Assembly: GCA_045660545.1 (NCBI GenBank)
Contig: JAZREA010000002.1
Span: forward strand, 124,001-188,000
From: JAZREA01 sp045660545
GTDB taxonomy: Bacteria; Bacillota; Clostridia; Monoglobales; Firm-18
DNA: 64,000 nucleotides
Reading direction: 5' to 3'
Position 1 is the stretch's first letter. Each line of letters starts with the position of its first letter. The position numbers and the translations under genes were made by a program. This document shows, piece by piece, positions 40,162 to 49,487 of the stretch. The notes under the pieces are model-generated. The model had not been told where the DNA came from. It saw only the letters and a program-made list of their open reading frames with translations, and searched no databases.

Positions 40162-41139
40162 ATGCTTGAAAAGAGAACTGATTTAGCCGTAGAGGCGCAC
40201 GAGATGTACACCAAAAGCGAAAATATTTCAAAAGTAGAAGGAGTGCAGACAGACACACTTCGCACAAACGGCGTAACTGTAACAAGGGTAAAGATAACGA
40301 CACCTCAGGCGAGCGAGGTTTTAAAAAAGCCGCCGGGCAATTATGTTACGCTTGAAATATCCGACTGCCTTCACAATAGCCGCGACAACTTCGATTGCGT
40401 AAAAAAGGTGTTGTCCGACGAGCTAAAAAGGATGATGCCCAAAGACAGCCCCGACTCCACCATATTGGTAGTGGGGCTTGGCAACCGCCACATAACCGCC
40501 GACGCCCTTGGACCTAAGGTGGTGGACGGCCTTTTGGTAACAAGGCACCTTTTCGAGCTTATGCCCGACGAACTCGAAAACGGAATTTCCCCCGTGTGCG
40601 CGCTCTCACCCGGCGTTTTGGGGCTTACGGGCATAGAGACGGGCGAAATAATACGTGGCGTAACCGACAGAGTAAAGCCCGATGTGATTATAGCAATCGA
40701 CGCGCTCGCGTCGCGTAGCATCAGCCGCGTTATGACGACAATACAGCTTTCCGACACAGGCATCACTCCCGGTGCAGGCATAGGTAACGTGCGTGCGGGC
40801 ATAAGCGAGGAGACGCTAAACGTCCCCGTAATAGCAATCGGCGTGCCGACAGTGGTGGACGCCGCTACAATGGCAAACGACACAATAGACATGGTCATAG
40901 ACACCATAATCAATCAGACAAAAGGCGACAGCAAAATCTACGACGCTCTGCAAAGCCTCGATAAAAGCGAAAAGTATCACCTGATCGACGAGGTGTTAAA
41001 CCGGTCTTTTACCAATCTTGTAGTAACACCCAAAGAGGTTGACGAAATAATAGACGACCTTGCCGAGATTATATCAGACGGCATAAATATATGCGTCCAT
41101 TCGTGTATAAATACCAAAAACGCCCAAAGATACAGTTAG
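40162..41139 (+). CDS. gpr: Germination protease GPR
   Basis: 325 residues. Degrades small acid-soluble spore proteins at germination; made as a zymogen. Recognised by EKRTDLAVEAHEMY, VVGLGNRHITADALGPKVVDGLLVTRHL, CALSPGVLGLTGIETGEI and AIDALASRSISRV (landmarks, aspartates being catalytic). GGGGTGG precedes the ATG. Followed by spoIIP as in Bacillus. Confidence 0.96.
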   Translation: MLEKRTDLAVEAHEMYTKSENISKVEGVQTDTLRTNGVTVTRVKITTPQASEVLKKPPGNYVTLEISDCLHNSRDNFDCVKKVLSDELKRMMPKDSPDSTILVVGLGNRHITADALGPKVVDGLLVTRHLFELMPDELENGISPVCALSPGVLGLTGIETGEIIRGVTDRVKPDVIIAIDALASRSISRVMTTIQLSDTGITPGAGIGNVRAGISEETLNVPVIAIGVPTVVDAATMANDTIDMVIDTIINQTKGDSKIYDALQSLDKSEKYHLIDEVLNRSFTNLVVTPKEVDEIIDDLAEIISDGINICVHSCINTKNAQRYS

Positions 41140-41163
41140 CTCCAAGTTGTCATAAAACATAAA

Positions 41164-41200
41164 ACACCTCCATAATTATTAATATGGAGGTGTCTTTTTT
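41164..41200 (+). terminator. gpr terminator that contains the spoIIP ribosome site
   Basis: ACACCTCCATA (41164-41174) pairs perfectly with TATGGAGGTGT (41183-41193), then CTTTTTT. The Shine-Dalgarno GGAGGTG of spoIIP is in the 3' arm and the TTG start follows the T run. Confidence 0.75.
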
Positions 41201-42293
41201 GAAATTTTGCAAAAGAAAATTAAAAGCTCTGATTGTTTTAATAGTGATAGCCGCTGTGCTGACTTTTTTTATCGTCAGTAAAAGTGTGCCCACGTTTAAT
41301 CTTGATATAATTGACGAAGGCATAGCCTCTCGCCTTATAGGCGAAACTATGCCTGCTTTTTATACATTCGTAAAAGCTGATGGCGACTTTTTAAGTAAGC
41401 TTGCCTTCGGCTTTGATGTCGGCAACCCTGTGTCTGTAATCACCAGCAACCTTTTGGTGCTCGCGGCGGTAAAAGAGCCTGAGCCCGCTCCGCCTCCTGC
41501 CGAACCACCGCCGGATTTAACGGACGCAAAGCCGATAAAGGAGATGTCAATCAACGGCACGTCCGGTAATAGCGTACAGGTCAAAAACGCGACAACATAT
41601 ACCTTTAATACAGCCGAGCTCCTCTTGGAGCCTCTTGCTTTTGACTTTAATGCGGACGGCCCGCTTGTGCTTATAGTGCATAGCCATTCGTCAGAATCCT
41701 ACACCGCGACCGATAAAAACTATTATCTTCCCACAGACCCCGACAGAACGGAGGATATAAACTATAACGTAGTCCGCGTCGGCACCGAGATAGCCAAAAC
41801 TTTGGAGAAAAAAGGCATACCTACCCTGCACGATACCTCTCTTCACGACTATCCGTCCTATAACGGCTCGTACAAAAGCTCGCTCGCCTCGGTAGAGAGC
41901 TATCTGGAAAAGTACCCGTCCGTAAGGATGGTTCTTGATATACATAGAGACTCGATGGTCCAGTCCGACGGCACGAAGCTAAAGCTCGTGTCGGATATAG
42001 ACAACAAAAAAGCAGCACAAATAATGCTGCTTACAGGGAGCGACCAGGGTGGCCTCCACCACCCCGACTGGCGAGAAAATTTAAAGTTCGCCATAAAGCT
42101 CCAAAACGTTATTAATAAAATGTACCCCACGCTCGCCCGCCCCGTCAGCTTCACTAAGGAGCGCTATAATACGCATACTACTAAGGGTTCAATTATAATC
42201 GAGGTCGGCACAACCGGCAACACTCTGGAAGAGGCTCTTGTGTCTGCCGAAATGATTGGTAACGCCGTTGCAAGCTTTATCAACAATAACTAA
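41199..42293 (+). CDS. spoIIP: Stage II sporulation protein P
   Basis: 364 residues. Membrane segment at about 9-29, then the SpoIIP amidase/endopeptidase domain that cuts septal peptidoglycan during engulfment. Zinc ligands in LIVHSHSSESY (His, Glu) and VLDIHRDS; C-terminal KGSIIIEVGTTGNTLEEA is typical. A Pro/Ala/Glu-rich linker occurs near 95-115. TTG 41199 chosen because GGAGGTG lies six bases upstream; the ATG at 41184 falls in the ribosome site. Confidence 0.94.
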   Translation: MKFCKRKLKALIVLIVIAAVLTFFIVSKSVPTFNLDIIDEGIASRLIGETMPAFYTFVKADGDFLSKLAFGFDVGNPVSVITSNLLVLAAVKEPEPAPPPAEPPPDLTDAKPIKEMSINGTSGNSVQVKNATTYTFNTAELLLEPLAFDFNADGPLVLIVHSHSSESYTATDKNYYLPTDPDRTEDINYNVVRVGTEIAKTLEKKGIPTLHDTSLHDYPSYNGSYKSSLASVESYLEKYPSVRMVLDIHRDSMVQSDGTKLKLVSDIDNKKAAQIMLLTGSDQGGLHHPDWRENLKFAIKLQNVINKMYPTLARPVSFTKERYNTHTTKGSIIIEVGTTGNTLEEALVSAEMIGNAVASFINNN

Positions 42294-42325
42294 TTGTTGT
42301 GTAGGGCAAAAAATAATATAATTCC

Positions 42326-42354
42326 TTGACTTTTATGGGACATAATGGTATAAT
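42326..42354 (+). promoter_or_regulatory. Promoter of the SCIFF operon
   Basis: TTGACT (42326-42331), 17-base spacer, TATAAT (42349-42354). Confidence 0.8.
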
Positions 42355-42393
42355 GATATAAAAGTTAAAAACAATTTGTTGGAGGATATAGAA

Positions 42394-42540
42394 ATGACAA
42401 GAATTAAGACTATTGAAACAAAAGATGTTGCAAAGACAGTTAAAAATGGTGGTTGTGGTGAATGCCAGACATCTTGCCAGTCAGCCTGCAAAACTTCTTG
42501 CGGTGTTGCTAATCAGCAGTGTGAAAACAAAAATAAGTAA
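42394..42540 (+). CDS. scfA: SCIFF thioether peptide precursor
   Basis: 48 residues. A leader (MTRIKTIETKDVAKTVKNGG) precedes six cysteines within a short core (CGECQTSCQSACKTSCG and one more Cys before NKNK). This is the six-cysteine-in-forty-five family, nearly universal in Clostridia; its maturase installs Cys-to-Thr thioether links. GGAGGATA ribosome site. Too short for many gene callers. Confidence 0.96.
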   Translation: MTRIKTIETKDVAKTVKNGGCGECQTSCQSACKTSCGVANQQCENKNK

Positions 42541-42552
42541 TTAAAAATCATT

Positions 42553-42584
42553 AAACTGCCGCCTAAATTGACGGCAGTTTTTAG
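42553..42584 (+). terminator. Attenuating hairpin between scfA and scfB
   Basis: AAACTGCCG (42553-42561) with CGGCAGTTT (42572-42580), then TTAGTTT. Would favour peptide over maturase mRNA. Confidence 0.65.
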
Positions 42585-42601
42585 TTTAAAGGAATGAATT
42601 T

Positions 42602-43975
42602 ATGGTACATCAGTATAAATTAAACGGATATAATATAGTTCTTGATACTGCAAGCGGTTCTGTTCACGTTGTAGACGAGGTGGCATATGATATAATTGCA
42701 ATGTATAAAGAAAAAAGCCGTGAGGAAATCATAGCTGAAATTTTGCAAAAATATTCCCACCTTCCCGATGTGAATGAATCTGAAATTAATGAATGTCTTG
42801 ACGATATTAAATCACTTGAAGAAAGTGGCAAGCTTTTTTCAGAGGACAAGTATGAGGAACTTGCTAAAAATTACAAGTCAACAACTAATGTTGTAAAGGC
42901 GCTTTGTCTGCATGTAGCACACACATGTAATCTTAACTGTTCATACTGCTTTGCAAGTCAGGGCAAGTATCAGGGAGAGCGTTCGCTTATGAGCTTTGAG
43001 GTAGGAAAGCAGGCTTTTGATTTCCTTGTTGCAAATTCAGGCAGCAGACGCAATCTTGAGGTTGATTTTTTTGGCGGAGAACCTCTTATGAATTGGGATG
43101 TTGTGGTGAAACTTGTGGAATATGCGCGAAGCATAGAAAAAGAAAACAACAAAAACTTTCGTTTTACCCTTACTACGAACGGAGTTCTGCTTGATGACGA
43201 AAAAACAGAGTTCTTAAATCGTGAAATGAGCAATGTGGTTTTAAGTCTTGACGGCAGAAAGGAAGTTCACGACCATTTCCGAAAGGATTACAATGGTAAT
43301 GGCAGCTACGACCTTATCCTTCCAAAATTCAAGAGATTTGTGGAAAAACGTGAAGGTAAAAATTACTATATGCGAGGAACCTTTACTCATAATAATACAG
43401 ATTTCACAAAGGATATTTTACATATGGCAGATATGGGCTTTACAGAACTTAGTATGGAGCCTGTCGTGTGCCCTCCCGGCGACCCCTATGCTCTGACAGA
43501 GGCGGATTTGCCTAAGGTTTTTGAGGAGTACGAATTTCTTGCAAAGGAAATGATAAAAAGAAAGAAGGAAGGCCGTCCGTTTACATTCTATCATTATATG
43601 CTTGATTTAAAGAACGGTCCGTGTATATACAAACGAATTACCGGCTGCGGTTCAGGAACAGAATATATGGCTGTTACGCCGTGGGGTGAACTGTTCCCTT
43701 GTCATCAGTTTGTTGGTGATGAAAAATACAGTCTTGGCAATATTTGGGACGGTGTGAAAAATACTGCAATTCAGGATGAGTTTCGCAAATGCAATGCCTA
43801 TTCCCGTCCGGAATGTAACGACTGTTGGGCAAGACTTTATTGCTCCGGCGGCTGTGCGGCAAATTCATATCACGCAACAGGCAGTATAGGCGGAATTTAC
43901 GAATACGGATGTAAACTTTTTAAAAAGCGTATTGAATGTGCAATTATGATGCAAATTGCCGAGGAAGAAGAATGA
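42602..43975 (+). CDS. scfB: SCIFF radical SAM maturase
   Basis: 457 residues. N-terminal RRE-like peptide-binding region (1-95), radical SAM motif C109-NLN-C-SY-C116, DFFGGEPLMNW, and a SPASM domain with auxiliary cluster cysteines (GCGSGTEYMAVTPWGELFPCHQ; CNDCWARLYCSGGCAAN). Forms thioether bonds in the SCIFF peptide. AAAGGAA ribosome site. Directly after scfA. Confidence 0.96.
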   Translation: MVHQYKLNGYNIVLDTASGSVHVVDEVAYDIIAMYKEKSREEIIAEILQKYSHLPDVNESEINECLDDIKSLEESGKLFSEDKYEELAKNYKSTTNVVKALCLHVAHTCNLNCSYCFASQGKYQGERSLMSFEVGKQAFDFLVANSGSRRNLEVDFFGGEPLMNWDVVVKLVEYARSIEKENNKNFRFTLTTNGVLLDDEKTEFLNREMSNVVLSLDGRKEVHDHFRKDYNGNGSYDLILPKFKRFVEKREGKNYYMRGTFTHNNTDFTKDILHMADMGFTELSMEPVVCPPGDPYALTEADLPKVFEEYEFLAKEMIKRKKEGRPFTFYHYMLDLKNGPCIYKRITGCGSGTEYMAVTPWGELFPCHQFVGDEKYSLGNIWDGVKNTAIQDEFRKCNAYSRPECNDCWARLYCSGGCAANSYHATGSIGGIYEYGCKLFKKRIECAIMMQIAEEEE

Positions 43976-45294
43976 ATACTCCAATAGCTGATTTTGTAAA
44001 AGATTATGCACAAAAAAATAAGTCACGCTTTCATATGCCCGGACATAAAGGAAAATGCTTTTTGGGTGTTGAAAAGTATGATATTACCGAAATTGACGGT
44101 GCAGATGTTTTAAGCACGGCCAAAGGTATTATATACGAAAGTGAAAAAAACGCATCTTCACTTTTTAAAACTGCACATACATATTACACAACTCAAGGCT
44201 CAACAACTGCCATTTATGCTATGCTTGCACTTGTTCAAAAGACAAACGGTATTATACTTGCGGCACGTAATGTTCACAAGTCGTTTATCCATGCTTGCGC
44301 AATTCTTGATATGGATGTAGAGTGGCTTGTGCAGAATGAAAATTCTAACGTGCTAAAATGCGAGGTTACGGCAGAAACAGTGGAGGAAAAAATACTTACT
44401 GCAAGTGAAAAACCTGTGGCTGTGTACCTTACTTCCCCGGACTATCTTGGGAATATTCAGAATATACCAAAAATTGCACAAGTATGCACAAAATATGATG
44501 TTCCTCTTTTGGTGGACAATGCCCACGGTGCATATCTCGGGTTTCTTGAAGAATCTATGCATCCAATTAATCTTGGTGCGACGGTGTCCTGTGATTCTGC
44601 TCACAAAACTCTTCCCGTACTAACAGGTGGTGCTTATCTTCATATTTCAAAGAATGCTCCTGTAAAATTTCTTGATAATGCGAGAACTTCGTTGGCACTT
44701 TTTTCGTCAACAAGTCCGTCATATCTTATTTTGCATTCATTGGATTTGTGTAATCGCTATATAAAGTACCACATCGGAGAAGACCTTAAAAAATGTGTAA
44801 GCAAAATAAAGGAGATCAAGTGTTTTATTAAAGAAAAAGGTTTTTGTGTTTTGGACAGTGAGCCTTTAAAGATTACGGTAGATTGTTATGCGTCGGGATA
44901 TACCGCAGCAGAGCTTGCAAACATTCTGCGTGATAATGGCGCAGAGCCTGAATTTTATGATGATAGATTTCTTGTTCTGATGCTTACTCCGCAAAACGAC
45001 GACGGTGATTTTGAATTATTAAAGAAAATATTTTCTGAACTAAAACTAAAAAAAGCCATCTCTGTAAATGGGCTTGAAGTCAGACTTCCTGTAAAAAAGA
45101 TGTCTGTACGTGATGCGGTTTTTGCAGAAAGTGAAATGGTGGATGTCGACCAATGTGTAGGCAGAATCTGTGCCGCACCTACAGTTTCTTGTCCGCCGGC
45201 TGTGCCGATAGCCGTAAGCGGAGAAGAAATAACAAAGGAAACAGTAGAACTTTTGAAATATTACGGTATGGAAAAAATACTGGTAGTAAAGTAG
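43972..45294 (+). CDS. Orn/Lys/Arg decarboxylase-like PLP enzyme in the SCIFF operon
   Basis: 440 residues, fold type I PLP enzyme. FHMPGHKGK near residues 20-28, DNAHGAYLGF, and the PLP lysine in CDSAHKTLPVLTGGAYL are visible. The C-terminal domain is short. The ATG overlaps the scfB stop (ATGA), indicating coupled translation. Family members act as arginine/lysine/ornithine decarboxylases in polyamine synthesis; substrate cannot be told here. The position within the SCIFF unit is notable and may be local chance or functional. Confidence 0.87.
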   Translation: MNTPIADFVKDYAQKNKSRFHMPGHKGKCFLGVEKYDITEIDGADVLSTAKGIIYESEKNASSLFKTAHTYYTTQGSTTAIYAMLALVQKTNGIILAARNVHKSFIHACAILDMDVEWLVQNENSNVLKCEVTAETVEEKILTASEKPVAVYLTSPDYLGNIQNIPKIAQVCTKYDVPLLVDNAHGAYLGFLEESMHPINLGATVSCDSAHKTLPVLTGGAYLHISKNAPVKFLDNARTSLALFSSTSPSYLILHSLDLCNRYIKYHIGEDLKKCVSKIKEIKCFIKEKGFCVLDSEPLKITVDCYASGYTAAELANILRDNGAEPEFYDDRFLVLMLTPQNDDGDFELLKKIFSELKLKKAISVNGLEVRLPVKKMSVRDAVFAESEMVDVDQCVGRICAAPTVSCPPAVPIAVSGEEITKETVELLKYYGMEKILVVK

Positions 45295-45306
45295 TACTAA
45301 TTAAAA

Positions 45307-45350
45307 AATCCCAAGGAAACTTCGTGTTTTCCTTGGGATTATTTGTTTTT
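45307..45350 (+). terminator. Terminator after the decarboxylase gene
   Basis: AATCCCAAGGAAA (45307-45319) with TTTCCTTGGGATT (45328-45340), then ATTTGTTTTTT. Confidence 0.85.
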
Positions 45351-45368
45351 TGGACAAGTGAATAATGT

Positions 45369-46655
45369 TTAATTCTTTCCATCCAATTTTACAAGATTTT
45401 TTTCATAAAGTTTTTGTAAAGACATCAAAATTCCGTACTTTGCGTGATCCCATGTTAACCCGCCCTGGAAATATACCGCATACGGAGGACGAATCGGTCC
45501 GTCCGCGCTAAGCTCAATGGACGAGCCTTGAATAAACGCCCCTGCCGCCATTATAACGTCGCTGTCGTATCCCGGCATAGCCCAAGGCTCAGGGTCAAGA
45601 TGGCTGTCCACAGGCGCCGCCGCCTGAATACCCTTGCAAAAGGCGATCATCCTCTCCGGCGAGCCAAGCTCAACCGCCTGTATTATGTCGTGTCGGCTCT
45701 CGCTTCCGTTTGGAACTACGTTAAAGCCGAGCTTTTCGTAAATGTTAGCTGCGAAAACAGCTCCCTTAACAGCCCCTGCCACAACTGTTGGCGCGAGGAA
45801 GAATCCCTGGTACATCGACTGTATTATGCCTAAGTTTGCGCCTACCTCCTGGCCGAGTCCGGGTGCGGAAAGCCTGTAAGCGCATCTCTCTACACATTCT
45901 TTCGTTCCGCATATGTATCCGCCTATCGGTGCGAGCCCTCCCCCGGGGTTTTTAATTAGTGAGCCGACTATCATGTCCGCCCCAAAGTCCGAAGGCTCAA
46001 CCGTTTCGACAAATTCGCCGTAGCAGTTGTCCACCATGCAGATTAAGTCAGGCTTAATACCTTTAACAAATTTTATGAGTTCTGCTATCTCCGCTACCGA
46101 AAAGGTGCGCCTTGTCTGGTATCCTTTCGAGCGCTGAATGGTAACAAGCTTCGTTTTTTCGTTTATTGCGTTTTTAATCCCGTCCCAGTCAAAGCCTCCG
46201 CCTTCCGGTAGGTCAACCTGACGGTATGTTATGCCAAATTCTTTTAACGAGCCGATAGACTCCCTTATTCCAATTACTTCCTCTAAGGTGTCGTAAGGCT
46301 TTCCGACAGGGGATAAAAGCTCGTCCCCGGGCCTTAGGTTTGCGCTAAGAGCGGTAGCCAGCGCGTGCGTTCCGCAGGTAATCTGTGGGCGGACAAGCGC
46401 CGCTTCGGTGTGGAACGTGTCTGCATATACCCTTTCTAAGTTGTCTCTGCCCTCGTCGTTGTATCCGTACCCCGTAGTAGCCATAAAGTGTGTGGCGTTT
46501 ACGTTGTTTTTGTGCATAGCGCCTATTACTTTAAGCTGGTTGTACTCTGCTGTACGGTCTATCTCGTCGAAACGGTCTTTTAACTCGCCTAAAACCTTTT
46601 CGCCAAACTCGTAGACTTCTTTTGATATTCCCAGTTCCTTGTAAATTTCGTACAT
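45369..46655 (-). CDS. Methionine gamma-lyase family protein (aluminium-resistance type)
   Basis: 428 residues, PLP-dependent. Core features FMATTGYGYNDEGR, QITCGTHALATAL, MVDNCYGEFVE and the PLP lysine in GSLIKNPGGGLAPIGGYICG. This family is widely annotated as 'aluminum resistance protein' or methionine gamma-lyase; true activity is unsettled. ATG 46655 with AAGGGGC; an upstream ATG at 46706 lacks a site. Confidence 0.88.
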   Translation of the reverse strand: MYEIYKELGISKEVYEFGEKVLGELKDRFDEIDRTAEYNQLKVIGAMHKNNVNATHFMATTGYGYNDEGRDNLERVYADTFHTEAALVRPQITCGTHALATALSANLRPGDELLSPVGKPYDTLEEVIGIRESIGSLKEFGITYRQVDLPEGGGFDWDGIKNAINEKTKLVTIQRSKGYQTRRTFSVAEIAELIKFVKGIKPDLICMVDNCYGEFVETVEPSDFGADMIVGSLIKNPGGGLAPIGGYICGTKECVERCAYRLSAPGLGQEVGANLGIIQSMYQGFFLAPTVVAGAVKGAVFAANIYEKLGFNVVPNGSESRHDIIQAVELGSPERMIAFCKGIQAAAPVDSHLDPEPWAMPGYDSDVIMAAGAFIQGSSIELSADGPIRPPYAVYFQGGLTWDHAKYGILMSLQKLYEKNLVKLDGKN

Positions 46656-46768
46656 TTTTCGTGCCCCTTTTTGCTTAAAAAGTACGGTGCAAATAAGCTT
46701 TTGCATGGTTTAAAATATATAAAAAGTATATTATATTTTCCTTTTTTTGTCAATCACAATATTTTATC

Positions 46769-46797
46769 TTGATAAATATAATGTAGTATGGTATTAT
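46769..46797 (+). promoter_or_regulatory. Promoter of cysK
   Basis: TTGATA (46769-46774), 17-base spacer, TATTAT (46792-46797). Confidence 0.65.
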
Positions 46798-46835
46798 GTT
46801 ATAGATTCAGTACATATTGAAATGGAGACAAAATA

Positions 46836-47762
46836 ATGGTTTATAATAATATATTAGAGGCTATCGGCAACACCCCGATAATCAAACTTAATAAGCTGTG
46901 CGACAAGGACGGTGCGGATATATACGTAAAGTTCGAGGGCTTAAATGTCGGTGGCTCTATTAAGACCAGAACGGCTTATAATATGATTTTAGACGCTGAA
47001 AAGAGAGGCGTTATAAATAAAGATACCATCATAGTCGAGCCGACAAGCGGCAACCAGGGCATAGGCCTTGCACTCGTAGGCGCTGTAAAGGGGTATAAAA
47101 CTATTATAATTATGCCCGACTCAGTCAGCGAGGAAAGACGTAAGCTCGTAGAGCATTACGGAAGCGAGGTTGTTCTGATTCACGACTCGGGTAATATAGG
47201 CGCCTGCATAGAAGAATGCTTGCAGACTGCGCTCAGGATGGAGCGCGAGGACAGTAGAGTCTTTGTTCCCCAACAGTTTAAGAACCCTGCCAACCCCGCT
47301 ATACAAAGGGAACAGACCGCGGTCGAGATTTTGGAACAGGTCGACGGGCCAATCCATGGTTTTTGCTCGGGCATAGGCACAGGCGGCACCATCACAGGCA
47401 TAGGCGAAGTGTTAAAGGAGAAAAACCCTGAAATACAAATCTGGGCGGTAGAGCCGGAGAATGCGGCGATTTTGTCAGGTGGCTCAATAGGCACTCATTT
47501 TCAGATGGGCATAGGCGATGGCCTTATTCCCGATATTTTAAACCGCGACATAATCGATGATATTTGCATAATCAACGACGAAGAGGCGATACAAACATCC
47601 AAGCGCCTTGCGTCCGAGGAGGGAATACTGTGCGGTATTTCCAGCGGAACTAACGTGGCCGCCGCAATCAGGCTTGCGAAAAAGCTTGGTAAGGGCAAGA
47701 CGGTTGTTACCGTACTGCCGGATACTGCGGAGAGATACTTCTCTACCCCTCTTTTTGAATAA
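46836..47762 (+). CDS. cysK: Cysteine synthase (O-acetylserine sulfhydrylase)
   Basis: 308 residues. PLP lysine in VGGSIKTRTAYNMI (Lys43), PTSGNQGIGLA substrate loop, GIGTGGTITGIG phosphate-binding loop and SSGTNVAAA. Normal length. The usual Asp after the PLP lysine is Thr (KTR rather than KDR), a mild departure. Makes cysteine from O-acetylserine and sulfide. ATG with weak ribosome site (GGAGAC). Confidence 0.94.
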   Translation: MVYNNILEAIGNTPIIKLNKLCDKDGADIYVKFEGLNVGGSIKTRTAYNMILDAEKRGVINKDTIIVEPTSGNQGIGLALVGAVKGYKTIIIMPDSVSEERRKLVEHYGSEVVLIHDSGNIGACIEECLQTALRMEREDSRVFVPQQFKNPANPAIQREQTAVEILEQVDGPIHGFCSGIGTGGTITGIGEVLKEKNPEIQIWAVEPENAAILSGGSIGTHFQMGIGDGLIPDILNRDIIDDICIINDEEAIQTSKRLASEEGILCGISSGTNVAAAIRLAKKLGKGKTVVTVLPDTAERYFSTPLFE

Positions 47763-47770
47763 ATAATAAA

Positions 47771-47810
47771 AAGCCGATAAGTCTTTTTTAAGACCTATCG
47801 GCTTGTTTTT
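47771..47810. terminator. Terminator between convergent cysK and dapB
   Basis: AGCCGATAAGTCTT and AAGACCTATCGGCT pair over the length, followed by TGTTTTTTT on plus; A-rich flank gives T on minus as well. Confidence 0.8.
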
Positions 47811-48569
47811 TTATACGTTAGAAATAAGATTGTACATATCGTATAATCCGGCGCTTTTACCCTTTATAAACTTTGCCGCCTTAATAGCCCCGACTGCAAA
47901 CACTTCCTTGGAAGTAGCCTGGTGCTTTATTTCTATAACCTCGTCTTGCCCTGCGAATATTACAGAGTGTTCTCCGACAATCGAGCCTCCGCGTACAGAG
48001 TGGATGCCAATCTCGCTTTCCGAGCGCTTCTTTCTTACGGAATGACGGTCGTATGTGTACTCTGTCTCGCGGCTTAGCGTGTCTGCCACCGCGTCTGCAA
48101 TCATAAGAGCGGTTCCGCTCGGCGCGTCTATCTTTTGGTTGTGGTGCTTTTCGATTATTTCAATGTCAAAGTTGCCTTCCAAAATCTTTGCGGCCCTTTT
48201 CGCCAGCTCTACAATTAAGTTAACCCCAATCGACATGTTGGCAGAAAAGAATATCGCCACCTTTTCAGATGCCACTTTAATCTGTTCCTTTTGTTCGGCA
48301 GACAGCCCTGTTGTGCAAAGTATAATGGGCGTAGCCGTGCGCACTGCATATTCAAGAGTGGGAGTAAGCGTGCTCGGATGCGAAAAGTCTATTATAACAT
48401 CGGCTGGGACAATGCACTCATCAATGCTTTTAAAAACAGGGTAGCCGCCTTTTTCCTCGGCGTTGATGTCCACACCGCAGACAATCTCGCAGTCTTTGTC
48501 CTCTTGCACAAGCCTGGTAATTACCTGCCCCATTTTTCCGTTACAGCCGTTCATTATAATTTTTATCAT
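47811..48569 (-). CDS. dapB: 4-hydroxy-tetrahydrodipicolinate reductase
   Basis: 252 residues. N-terminal NAD(P) site MNGCNGKMGQ (6-15), IDFSHPS, and active-site EIIEKHHNQKIDAPSGTA (His and Lys). Second step of the lysine/dipicolinate branch; also feeds spore dipicolinate. 13 bases after dapA. Confidence 0.96.
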   Translation of the reverse strand: MIKIIMNGCNGKMGQVITRLVQEDKDCEIVCGVDINAEEKGGYPVFKSIDECIVPADVIIDFSHPSTLTPTLEYAVRTATPIILCTTGLSAEQKEQIKVASEKVAIFFSANMSIGVNLIVELAKRAAKILEGNFDIEIIEKHHNQKIDAPSGTALMIADAVADTLSRETEYTYDRHSVRKKRSESEIGIHSVRGGSIVGEHSVIFAGQDEVIEIKHQATSKEVFAVGAIKAAKFIKGKSAGLYDMYNLISNV

Positions 48570-48582
48570 AAGTTAGTCCCCT

Positions 48583-49461
48583 TTATAAAAGCCCGTAGTC
48601 TGCAAGGGCTTTTCTTACCTTAATAGCGTTTTCTTCTGAAAGGTCAACAAGCGGAAGCTTAAGCTCGCCAACGTCAAACCCCAGCATATTCATAGCGTTT
48701 TTAACAGGAATCGGATTTACCTCGATAAACATTTTTTCGACCAGATCCATCATCCTAAGCTGCATGTTAGCTGCCTTTTTGACATCACCTTTAAAGTATA
48801 GCTCACACATATCGTGAACGTCTTTTGGTATGATGTTAGCCACGACAGATATAACGCCCAAAGCACCAATCGAAAGCGCGGGCACAATCATATCGTCGTT
48901 TCCGGAGTATATTCCCATATCGATTTTAGCCGCAATCTGCGACATAAAAGCGACGCTGCCGCTGGCCTCTTTAATCGCTACAATGTTTTCGATTTTAGAC
49001 AGCTCGTCAAGAGCGCCAAGCTGTAATCCGACGCCGGTTCTTGAAGGCACGTTGTACAAAATAACAGGAATATCAATCGCGTTTGCAATCGCGCTGTAAT
49101 GTGTTACAAGGCCTTTTTGAGTAGTCTTGTTGTAGTACGGCGTAACACAAAGTACACCGTCAAGCCCTGCCTTTTGGGCATATTTTGAAAATTCAACGGC
49201 GTGTTCGGTGTAGTTAGAGCCTGTTCCGCCGATAAGAGGAATTTTTCCGCCGACTCTTTCTGCGGCATAGTCAAACACCCGAAGATGCTCGTCGTCAGGA
49301 ATGGTCGGAGCCTCTCCCGTCGTACCGCAAAGAATAATTGCGTCGGTTTTGTTGTTCAAATGAAAATCAAGTAAATCTCCCAATTTATCGTAGTTGACCT
49401 TGTTGTCCTTAATAGGTGTTACAATAGCAACGCCCGAACCGGTAAATGGTACTTTTTTCAT
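48583..49461 (-). CDS. dapA: 4-hydroxy-tetrahydrodipicolinate synthase
   Basis: 292 residues, TIM barrel aldolase. Schiff-base Lys in NIVAIKEASG (about 161), Tyr in VILYNVPSRTG, and CGTTGEAPT near 42-50. Condenses pyruvate with aspartate semialdehyde. Ribosome site AGGGGGA. Operon asd-dapA-dapB. Confidence 0.97.
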   Translation of the reverse strand: MKKVPFTGSGVAIVTPIKDNKVNYDKLGDLLDFHLNNKTDAIILCGTTGEAPTIPDDEHLRVFDYAAERVGGKIPLIGGTGSNYTEHAVEFSKYAQKAGLDGVLCVTPYYNKTTQKGLVTHYSAIANAIDIPVILYNVPSRTGVGLQLGALDELSKIENIVAIKEASGSVAFMSQIAAKIDMGIYSGNDDMIVPALSIGALGVISVVANIIPKDVHDMCELYFKGDVKKAANMQLRMMDLVEKMFIEVNPIPVKNAMNMLGFDVGELKLPLVDLSEENAIKVRKALADYGLL

Positions 49462-49487
49462 AACAAAATCCCCCTTATTAATTTGTT

